Source: Chloroflexota bacterium
GTDB taxonomy: Bacteria > Chloroflexota > Limnocylindria > Limnocylindrales > CSP1-4
Assembly: GCA_004298915.1 (NCBI GenBank)
Contig: SCTE01000450.1
Location: 1-8,522, forward strand
Reading direction: 5' to 3'
Length of the DNA stretch: 8,522 nt
Under the pieces are notes generated by a model. The model was given only the letters and a program-made list of their open reading frames with translations, ran no database searches and was not told the origin of the DNA. A program made the translations under genes and the position numbers. Numbering within the stretch: position 1 is the first letter of the stretch; each line of letters begins with the position of its first letter. Below are positions 1-5,044 of this stretch, piece by piece.

Positions 1-42
1 CGCCAAAAGGTGCACTCTTGTGCCGACGGGTTCCGACAGGCC

Positions 43-53
43 GAGGGAGGGGG
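43..53 (+). promoter_or_regulatory. Shine-Dalgarno site that fixes the protease start
   Basis: The purine run GAGGGAGGGGG ends 3 bases before GTG 57, with its GGGAGG core 6 bases away. This is the best ribosome site in the first 60 bases and favours GTG 57 over the upstream TTG at 18. Confidence 0.6.
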
Positions 54-56
54 ATC

Positions 57-989
57 GTGACCGAGAGCCCAGCGGTTGGGGGCGAGGGCTCCGATCCGCC
101 GAACTCAACCCAGCCGAGGTTGGCTGCCCGGGACGCGAACTCCCTCATCGAGGCCGAGCTCGCTTCTAGGCTCGATTCGCTCCAAGCGACCGCCGGGTCG
201 GACGTGCTGGCGTATTTCGGTCCAATCGTCGACGACACCCACGACCTCGTCCGTGTGGCGTTGGACGACCTGGACAACAAGTCGAACAAGCTGAGCGTGG
301 TGCTAGAGACGACGGGCGGCTACGCCGAGTCGGCTGAGCGCTTTCAGCGCCTGTTTCGCCACAACTACCAGATCGTCGACTTCATTGTTCCAGGCTACGC
401 AATGTCGGCGGGAACTGTCCTCGTGATGTCCGGCGACGAAATATGGATGGACTACTCGTCGGTCCTTGGACCGATCGACCCACAGGTTCGCCGCGCTGAC
501 GGACAGATGGTTCCCGCACTGGGCTACATCGAGAAGTATCGCGAGCTGATGCGCAAGGCGGCGAAGGGAGGGCTGAACACCGCCGAAATGATGTATCTCG
601 TCCAGAAGTTCGACCCTGCGGACATCGCCCAGTACGAGCACGCACAGAAGCTCTCGATCGCGCTGCTGAAGGACTGGTTGGTCCAGTACAAGTTTCGCAA
701 CTGGACGACGACAGACTCTGGCCGTCTAGTCACGCCGGCAATGCGGACCGCACGGGCCCAAGAAATCGCTCGGAAGTTGACTGACACGCGACTTTGGCAC
801 TCGCACGGCCGCAGTATCCCGATGAGTGTGCTCACGTCAGAGAACATCAAGCTCCGGATCCAGGATTTCGGAGCCGATCCCAAACAAAACAGCGCCGTGC
901 GCGAGTACTACATTCTTCTGAAGGACTACATGATCCGGCGCGGACATCAGGTGATTTGGCACACTCGAAGAGGGCATCATGGCCGCTAG
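57..989 (+). CDS. SDH-family Clp-fold serine protease (SppA/ClpP-like)
   Basis: Probable cytoplasmic serine peptidase of the SDH (serine dehydrogenase proteinase) branch of the ClpP/crotonase fold, 310 residues. I chose GTG 57 because a strong Shine-Dalgarno (GGGAGG, 45-50) lies 6 bases upstream; an in-frame TTG at 18 would add 13 residues without a ribosome site. Seen in the protein: DVLAYFGPI near 50-58, a typical SDH opening; ETTGGYAES near 84-92, matching the oxyanion-type GG strand; PGYAMSAGT near 112-120, whose Ser117 fits the nucleophile; LGPIDPQ near 137-143; and a C-terminal LWHSHGRSI near 249-257, also usual in this family. Lys160 or Lys167 sits 43-50 residues after the Ser and could be the base of a Ser-Lys dyad (inference). 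No signal peptide or membrane segment is seen. The stop overlaps the next gene by 11 bases. G+C is lower than in the right half of the window (53% over 841-960 by hand count). Substrate unknown. Confidence 0.85.
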   Translation: MTESPAVGGEGSDPPNSTQPRLAARDANSLIEAELASRLDSLQATAGSDVLAYFGPIVDDTHDLVRVALDDLDNKSNKLSVVLETTGGYAESAERFQRLFRHNYQIVDFIVPGYAMSAGTVLVMSGDEIWMDYSSVLGPIDPQVRRADGQMVPALGYIEKYRELMRKAAKGGLNTAEMMYLVQKFDPADIAQYEHAQKLSIALLKDWLVQYKFRNWTTTDSGRLVTPAMRTARAQEIARKLTDTRLWHSHGRSIPMSVLTSENIKLRIQDFGADPKQNSAVREYYILLKDYMIRRGHQVIWHTRRGHHGR

Positions 990-1191
990 GAAACGCTCGT
1001 CGTTCGAAATGCTGATCGCGCGCAATCCCAAAGTGGATCTCGGCAAGCTACGCGCCGCCGAAACCGCTTTGAGGGAGCTGCGCAGCCGTGGCCTGCCGGT
1101 CCCGGATGCCTCAGTGACGACGCCAATTGGCAAGGCCTCACTCAATTCCATGTCGAGTCATGTATCCGATCTTGCAGGGGAGCAGACATAA
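979..1191 (+). CDS. small basic protein of unknown function, partner of the SDH protease gene
   Basis: A 70-residue protein I do not recognise. It starts at ATG 979 inside the end of the protease gene (11-base overlap, different frame) with a good ribosome site, GAAGAGGG at 967-974, four bases before the start. The N-terminus is basic (AARKRS). Residues 18-38 (PKVDLGKLRAAETALRELRSR) look like one amphipathic helix, and the rest is Ser/Thr-rich and probably flexible. There is no membrane segment and no Cys. The overlap and strong ribosome site suggest co-expression with the protease, so it could be an adaptor, substrate or regulator; that role is inference from position only. A chance ORF is possible but less likely given the ribosome site. 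Confidence 0.6.
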   Translation: MAARKRSSFEMLIARNPKVDLGKLRAAETALRELRSRGLPVPDASVTTPIGKASLNSMSSHVSDLAGEQT

Positions 1192-1269
1192 CTTAACTTA
1201 TCGGAAGTCATAGTCACGACTCAACCGGGGGTCAACAGTGCTCTGTGATGGAGCCCGGATTGGCGCCGC
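1192..1269. other. short convergent gap without a clear terminator
   Basis: Seventy-eight bases separate the ends of the small plus-strand gene and the minus-strand toxin gene. The first part is AT-richer than its surroundings (ACTTAACTTATC). I see no stem followed by a T-run on either strand, so read-through between the two units is possible. Confidence 0.4.
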
Positions 1270-1647
1270 TTAGGCTGCGAGGACCTCGACGTCGTACGAC
1301 ATGATGGCGGAGTTCCTGGTGACGATGACGGCGTCGAGCCGGAGCGCCTGGGCGACGAGCAGACGATCGAAGGGGTCCCGGTGGTGCATTGGGAGTCGAG
1401 CGGCGGCCGCGCCGTCCTGGCCCGAGACCGGCAGGCATGAGAACCCTTCGAGATCGATAACGTGCAGCAGATCAAGTGGAGCGATCAATTTCCCGGCAGC
1501 CCGCTTGATTTCGAGCTCCCAGACCGTCGCCGCGGAGACGATGACGTCATTCGAGGGATCCGATATTGCCGCTCGGGCCTCCGGAGTCAGGGTTGACTCG
1601 TTCCGAGCCCACCACAGGAATGGATGGCCATCGAGCACCAGGATCAC
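1270..1647 (-). CDS. vapC: PIN-domain ribonuclease toxin, VapC family
   Basis: A 125-residue single PIN domain, the usual VapC size, expected to be a Mg-dependent endoribonuclease toxin neutralised by the VapB-type protein encoded just upstream. Seen: an N-terminal strand ILVLDGHPFLWW with acidic Asp6; AATVWELEIKRAAGKL with Glu44; the signature HHRDPFDRLLVAQA at about 88-101 with Asp91 and Asp94; and VIVTRNSAIMSYDVEVL near the C-terminus. Two departures from the family are visible: the usual LDTH is LDGH, and the fourth acidic position, usually TRD, is TRN (Asn112), which may weaken metal binding. It starts at GTG 1647, and GTGA joins it to the antitoxin stop in a 4-base overlap, so translation is probably coupled. 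Family call is confident; activity is not certain. Confidence 0.9.
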   Translation of the reverse strand: MILVLDGHPFLWWARNESTLTPEARAAISDPSNDVIVSAATVWELEIKRAAGKLIAPLDLLHVIDLEGFSCLPVSGQDGAAAARLPMHHRDPFDRLLVAQALRLDAVIVTRNSAIMSYDVEVLAA

Positions 1648-1886
1648 TCTGGTGAGCCTTCGAAGTCGCGTGCAATGTCGGCGTCCGCAGCGTCAAAATC
1701 GGGCGCGATCGTGATCTGATCACGCCAGCGCCCGGGAATCCGAGGTGTTGTTCGATCCCTGTAGCCAATCAGTCGAGCCACCGGACGACCGGCTCGGGCG
1801 ATCACGACCTCCTCGCCTGCCTCCACCCGCTCGATCAGGCGCGAGAGGTGCGTCTTCGCCTCGTGGATGTTGACTGCGTTTCCCAT
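1644..1886 (-). CDS. vapB: VapB/Phd-YefM type antitoxin
   Basis: An 80-residue antitoxin preceding its toxin gene, as is normal for this system. The N-terminal part (VNIHEAKTHLSRLIERVEAGEEV, about 5-27, then VIARAGRPVARL) is the Phd/YefM DNA-binding fold, expected to dimerise and repress its own promoter. The C-terminal tail (about 50-80: RIPGRWRDQITIAPDFDA and an acidic DIARDFEG end) is the usual VapC-binding segment. I placed the start at ATG 1886 because MGNAVNIHEAK matches the family N-terminus; a longer reading from 1973 would add 29 unrelated residues. No Shine-Dalgarno precedes ATG 1886, and the likely promoter ends 7 bases before it, so the mRNA may be leaderless. Ends in the GTGA overlap with vapC. 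Confidence 0.9.
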   Translation of the reverse strand: MGNAVNIHEAKTHLSRLIERVEAGEEVVIARAGRPVARLIGYRDRTTPRIPGRWRDQITIAPDFDAADADIARDFEGSPE

Positions 1887-1893
1887 GCGCGAA

Positions 1894-1922
1894 ACCGTAC
1901 CGCGATGACCAGTGTTAGTCAA
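1894..1922 (-). promoter_or_regulatory. candidate vapBC promoter giving a leaderless transcript
   Basis: On the minus strand TTGACT (1922-1917) and TACGGT (1899-1894) are 17 bases apart. The -35 is close to consensus; the -10 is weak (matches at the T, A and final T). Transcription would start at about 1887-1886, at the A of the vapB ATG. This explains the missing ribosome site. Confidence 0.5.
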
Positions 1923-1930
1923 GGTTAGTC
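1914..1930. promoter_or_regulatory. candidate VapB operator: direct repeat of GTTAGTC
   Basis: GTTAGTC occurs at 1914-1920 and 1924-1930, exactly 10 bases apart (one helical turn), and the first copy overlaps the proposed -35 of vapB. Phd/YefM-type antitoxins commonly autoregulate by binding repeated half-sites at their promoter. That VapB binds here is inference. Confidence 0.4.
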
Positions 1931-2029
1931 TCTTGGCGCCGTCAAGGGCTTTTGAGCCTTGCGTTGCCAGCACGGGTACATACTCCTGAGGGATCGGCGG
2001 TGGTCCTGGTCGCGAGTTGTGAGGGCAAC

Positions 2030-3106
2030 ATGGCGAGTCTGAGGCGAGCTGCGGCCCGGTTCGAGCCGCTCCTGGTCGTGCTCATGGCCGCGGCCTGCAC
2101 GGGCGCCCCGCCTCCGCCGACCGGTGGACCCGCGAGTCCGTCCCCGGGCACGTCGGCGCCCATCGGTCCTGGCGACTGCCCGAACTACGTCGACATCGTC
2201 GAGACAGGTCCGGACCCGACGGATTTCTCCGAGAACGGGCCGGTGGTGCGTGATCAGGGGCGCCTCCAGGGCGACGTGGCGGCGATGCAGACCTATGGCA
2301 GCGCCCATCCGGACGAGTTCACGTCGGTCCGGTTCGAGAACGCACCCTGGGTGCGGCTGGTCATCGGCTTCACGGGTCACATCCAGGAGCACTGCGCCGC
2401 ACTTCGGTCGATCCTCGAGTTCCCGGACGAGTTCCAGGTCGTTCGGTTGCCCAAGACTGCCACGGAGCTCGAGGATATCCAGCAGGCCATCGTGGCCCTC
2501 GCCGGACAGCACCTCCGAGCCGTCGGGATCGGGGCAGAGACGATCGACGTCCAGCTCCGCGCAGACGGAATCGAGATCGCCAGGCAGATTCATGCGACCT
2601 ACGGTGACCTGCGGGTCATCCAGGTTGGATTCCTGCCGTACCCGGACCCGGCATCGGCTCGTGTCGACTGCTCAGGCATCTTCAAGGACGTCATCACCGA
2701 CACAACGCTGCGGGCGACCGCTCGTCTCGAGGTGACCCAGGTCGTTACCGGTGCGGACTTTCGCGGATCTGTGACGATCACGAATGCCGGCTCCGATCTC
2801 GTGGACTTCGAGTCCGGCGATCCCATGACGGCCGTCCTTTACCAACGCGGAACCGACGAGGTCGTCGGCGCCTATGAAGGTGGTATCGGCGGTGTCGGGA
2901 CCGGTGGGACGCTCGGGCCGGGCGGGACGATCGACATCGGCGTGCTCGGTGGGACCGCAAGCTGCGATCCATCACTCGGCTATGCCCTGCCGCCGGGCCT
3001 CTACGACGTGCGCGTTCCGGTCGAGCAGTACGCCCACCCGGACCCGAATGGCGTGGTCGTCACCTACCTCCTGTCAGATCCCGTTCCGCTCGAGATCACG
3101 CCCTAG
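2030..3106 (+). CDS. secreted lipoprotein of unknown function with C-terminal Ig-like domain
   Basis: A 358-residue predicted lipoprotein I cannot assign to a named family. ATG 2030 has a GAGGG ribosome site at 2021-2025. Residues 1-22 form a signal peptide (basic SLRRAAAR, then hydrophobic PLLVVLMAAA) ending at Cys23, a lipobox-like AAAC with Ala rather than the commoner Leu at -3. Residues 24-48 are a Pro/Gly/Ser-rich tether. Residues 50-205 form a globular alpha/beta region with regularly alternating helices and strands. Residues 220-358 look like a beta-sandwich (VTQVV, GSVTITNAGSDLV, TAVLY, LGPGGTIDIGVL, LPPGLYDVRVPV), similar in layout to BsuPI/Ig-like secreted domains. Cys50, Cys122, Cys214 and Cys312 could form disulphides. 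It is divergent from vapB and convergent with the PLP enzyme gene, sharing the CTAG stop. Probably a surface-anchored binding or sensing protein (inference). Confidence 0.7.
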   Translation: MASLRRAAARFEPLLVVLMAAACTGAPPPPTGGPASPSPGTSAPIGPGDCPNYVDIVETGPDPTDFSENGPVVRDQGRLQGDVAAMQTYGSAHPDEFTSVRFENAPWVRLVIGFTGHIQEHCAALRSILEFPDEFQVVRLPKTATELEDIQQAIVALAGQHLRAVGIGAETIDVQLRADGIEIARQIHATYGDLRVIQVGFLPYPDPASARVDCSGIFKDVITDTTLRATARLEVTQVVTGADFRGSVTITNAGSDLVDFESGDPMTAVLYQRGTDEVVGAYEGGIGGVGTGGTLGPGGTIDIGVLGGTASCDPSLGYALPPGLYDVRVPVEQYAHPDPNGVVVTYLLSDPVPLEITP

Positions 3107-4086
3107 GTTCGCGCCGCCGGCGCGACGTTGCTGCCGGTCAGGATCACGAGGGCCGGACCGTCGCGACGCCGATCGGCGAGCACGCCGGCCCACGAGGCCG
3201 CTGCCGCGCCTTCCACGGTGATCCCGGTCGCGGCGGTCAGCTGCGCCTGGGCCGCGCGGAGCTGGTCCTCGGACACGAGGATGAGCTCGTCGACCCGCCC
3301 GACCATCATGTCCAGGGCCTCCGGGATGGGCACGCGACAGGCGATGCCCTCGGCGTAGGTGGCGGCCTCGGTCGTCTCGACAACCTCGCCCGCTTCCCAC
3401 GACTGGACCATCGAAGCGGCTCCGGCCGCGGCAACACCCACGATGCGGCAACCCGGGGCCGCGTGACGCAGCCACGCCCCAACGCCGACGATCAGCGCGC
3501 CGTTGCCGAGCGGGACGTAGGCGGTCGTGATGGCGGGCAGGTCGCCGGCGGCGATGCCGTCGGTCACCTCGAGGGCCAGGGTTGCCGCACCGGCGGCCAC
3601 GCGCGGATCGGCCCCGTCGAGGAGCAGGAAGGCCCCTTGAGCGCTCGCGTAGGCCTCGGACGCCTCGCGGGCCGCATCGAAGTCTCTCCCCTGCTGGATG
3701 ACCGTCGCGCCGAATCGGCGCATCCGGTTCAGTTTCGTCGGATTCGCGTGCTCGTCGGCGAAGATCACCGCCGGAACCCCGTGGGCCCGTGCTGCGAAGG
3801 CAACGCCCTGCCCGAAGTTCCCGGTCGATGCCGCGACCACCGCCCGACCGGACCCGATGGTCCCCTCCCCTGCCAGGCCGGCGATGGCTAGCCAGGTCCC
3901 GCGGCCCTTGAAGGCGCGGATCGGGTTCACGGTCTCGACCTTCAGGACGACGTCGATCCCCGCCAGGTCCGACAGGCCCTCATGAACGAATTGCGGGCTG
4001 TTCCTAAACGCCGGGTGGATGTGCTGGACGGCAGCACGGATCGCATCGGGTTCGAGTTGGGGGTCGTGTCGGGCACGGAATGGCAC
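3103..4086 (-). CDS. PLP-dependent threonine/serine dehydratase-like enzyme (fold type II)
   Basis: Fold-type II pyridoxal-phosphate enzyme of the threonine ammonia-lyase / serine racemase / threonine-synthase-like group, probably a cytoplasmic beta-eliminase acting on a hydroxy-amino acid; exact substrate unresolved. Counting from GTG 4086 (327 residues): NPIRAFKGRG with Schiff-base Lys60; STGNFGQG at 87-94, the substrate/PLP loop; PLGNG at 192-196 in place of the usual Gly-rich phosphate loop; VEGAAAASWAG near 291-301; and TGSN at 317-320, whose Ser contacts the pyridine nitrogen in this fold. A longer in-frame GTG at 4158 would give 351 residues, but its extra 24 codons lie inside repeat copy A and have no ribosome site, so I prefer 4086, although that start also lacks a clear ribosome site. 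Its stop overlaps the lipoprotein stop tail to tail. The three structured repeats lie directly upstream and are a candidate leader. Confidence 0.85.
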   Translation of the reverse strand: MPFRARHDPQLEPDAIRAAVQHIHPAFRNSPQFVHEGLSDLAGIDVVLKVETVNPIRAFKGRGTWLAIAGLAGEGTIGSGRAVVAASTGNFGQGVAFAARAHGVPAVIFADEHANPTKLNRMRRFGATVIQQGRDFDAAREASEAYASAQGAFLLLDGADPRVAAGAATLALEVTDGIAAGDLPAITTAYVPLGNGALIVGVGAWLRHAAPGCRIVGVAAAGAASMVQSWEAGEVVETTEAATYAEGIACRVPIPEALDMMVGRVDELILVSEDQLRAAQAQLTAATGITVEGAAAASWAGVLADRRRDGPALVILTGSNVAPAART

Positions 4087-4090
4087 GGTC

Positions 4091-4245
4091 AGGGCCTGTG
4101 CTGGGGAAAAGGAAACGCCCGAAGGAACCGCCTCTCGATCCTGCGTCCCTTCCGCCACGAGAGCTGCTCAGGCGTGGCACCCTTGCAACACTGGTCAGTC
4201 GGCCGATCGTGTGAGGCCCCTTCGGGCAAGACCTACAGTACTAGG
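4091..4245 (-). ncRNA. candidate structured RNA element, copy A, next to the PLP enzyme start
   Basis: The most diverged copy, yet the closing helix is intact with new bases: GCCCGAAGG (4117-4125) with CCTTCGGGC (4219-4227), 9 perfect pairs. Inner helices are GCCTC (4130-4134) with GAGGC (4213-4217) and CGATC (4136-4140) with GATCG (4205-4209). One interior arm is GCCACG (4154-4159) with CGTGGC (4173-4178), but its tip is no longer CUUG. The other TGCAAGCAC box has lost a base (TGCAACAC, 4184-4191). It ends about 31 bases from GTG 4086, so it would lie in the 5' leader of that gene. Confidence 0.5.
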
Positions 4246-4378
4246 ACCGTCCTGGTTTCCGTAACCCGAGTTATCCACGACTTTTCGCGATCGAGGTCGA
4301 TTCTGGGGCAGTCATCCACAGATGATCCACGGTCCGTGGTCGTCGCCGGGATCGCGGTCGGAGCTGACCGCGCACGAC

Positions 4379-4524
4379 CCGGGCACACGAAAACGCCCAG
4401 AGAAACCTTGATCCCTAGTCGTTCCATCGCACCGGATGCAAGCACCTGGCGCGACTGGGATCGATGCAAGCACCGACCGGATCGCTAGTGGTTCGCGGCC
4501 CCTCTGGGCAAGACCAACAGTACC
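4379..4524 (-). ncRNA. candidate structured RNA element, copy B
   Basis: Same architecture as copy C with different bases. P1 is GCCCAGAG (4395-4402) with CTCTGGGC (4502-4509), 8 perfect pairs plus a terminal A.C. Inner pairs are AACC (4404-4407) with GGTT (4490-4493) and GATCC (4410-4414) with GGATC (4479-4483). Hairpin arms are 4428-4439 with 4442-4453 (9 Watson-Crick pairs, one G.T, two A.C) and 4459-4467 with 4470-4478 (7 Watson-Crick pairs, two A.C). Every A.C on the plus strand becomes a permitted U.G on the minus strand, which supports minus-strand transcription. Both tips are again G(CUUG)C on the minus strand. Confidence 0.6.
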
Positions 4525-4708
4525 TGCCGGGCGGCCAGTCCAGGAAGGCCCTTTATCCACGAGTTTCGCGGTTGCGGTCCGATTCCGGCCGTTCCGTCCA
4601 CAGCCGGTCCACGACGTCGGGGCGATCGTCTGCCACCTCGGCCGCGCCCCGCGATGTGAAGGCGCTGGGTTCGGATCCGGCTGCGCATGGCCGCGTAGCG
4701 GACGATGA

Positions 4709-4856
4709 CCGGGCGAGCACACGAAAACGCCCGGAGAAACCACTCCCCTTCCCGGTCCCTCCCGCCTGGTGCAAGCACCTGGCGCTTGGTGGTCACTGCA
4801 AGCACTGACCTGACCGTTCTGGTTCGTTGCCTCTCCGGGCAAGACCTACTGTACCC
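4709..4856 (-). ncRNA. candidate structured RNA element, copy C (best preserved)
   Basis: Plus-strand coordinates are given; the RNA is proposed to be read from the minus strand. Closing helix P1: GCCCGGAGA (4729-4737) with TCTCCGGGC (4832-4840), 9 perfect pairs. Inside it AACCA (4738-4742) pairs with TGGTT (4820-4824), and CGGTC (4753-4757) with GACCG (4812-4816). Two hairpins lie within: CGCCTGGTGC (4763-4772) with GCACCTGGCG (4775-4784), perfect but for one T.T; and GGTCACTGC (4791-4799) with GCACTGACC (4802-4810), one C.C. Both tips read G(CUUG)C on the minus strand, a known stable tetraloop. The GTACAGTAGGTCTTGCCC box lies on the 5' side of P1. I do not recognise it as a known RNA family. 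Confidence 0.6.
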
Positions 4857-5029
4857 CGCGCCCTCCAGGCCCCGATACCCACTTATCCACGACTTTCGTC
4901 GTTCGAAGGCCGGATTCGAGTTCACCGTCCACACGACATCCACGACGGAGGCGGCGGTGGCGACCAAAAGGGCCCGTTCTCGTGCCGGTCGCGGCGCCGG
5001 CCTGCCGGCATCGAGGTCGAGAATTCGAC

Positions 5030-5044
5030 CCGGCTGTCAGCCGG
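5030..5044. repeat. GC-rich palindrome over the desaturase stop codon
   Basis: CCGGCTG (5030-5036) and CAGCCGG (5038-5044) are a perfect 7-base inverted repeat around one base, and the TGA stop of the desaturase lies inside it. No T-run follows on the minus strand, so it is not a canonical intrinsic terminator, though it may slow transcription or protect the 3' end. Confidence 0.4.

Larger units (their letters stand above)
4091..4943 (-). repeat. three diverged tandem copies of a ~240-base unit (A, B, C)
   Basis: This 950-base stretch between the PLP enzyme start and the desaturase stop has no convincing gene. Copies A (about 4091-4330), B (4379-4612) and C (4709-4943) share the same ordered landmarks on the plus strand. 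The first is an AAACGCCC block (4113-4120, 4391-4398, 4725-4732). Next are one or two TGCAAGCAC boxes, then GGGCAAGACC followed by AGTAC or TGTAC (4224-4241, 4506-4523, 4837-4854). Then comes TTATCCAC (4271-4278, 4553-4560, 4883-4890), and last a pair of TCCAC motifs. Periods are 278 and 334 bases at the first landmark, 282 and 330 at TTATCCAC. Copies have diverged in sequence but keep base pairing. Bases 4944-5036 after copy C show no further clear copy. Confidence 0.85.

Noticed and set aside
1941..1961. Intrinsic terminator between vapB and the lipoprotein gene
   Set aside because: GGCT-TTTG-AGCC with CAA/TTG flanks forms a short bulged hairpin, but no T-run follows on either strand and both genes are read away from it.
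4160..4190. T-box leader for the amino-acid enzyme
   Set aside because: GGGTGCCACGCC on the minus strand only loosely resembles the T-box TGGNACCGCG core. The core is not matched, and the site is not conserved in copies B and C.
4271..4943. Chromosome origin (oriC)
   Set aside because: DnaA-like boxes are present, but there is no AT-rich unwinding stretch and no dnaA, dnaN, gyrB or rpmH neighbour, and the boxes are part of a repeated unit.
4091..4943. CRISPR array
   Set aside because: There are only three copies with 280-330 base periods, imperfect repeats and no short direct repeat with regular spacers.
4485..4967. Open frames of about 160-176 codons on the minus strand through the repeats (also 4312-4842)
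   Set aside because: They cross the covarying helices and tandem repeats, the copies are not in a constant reading frame (278- and 334-base periods are not multiples of 3), and no family features appear.
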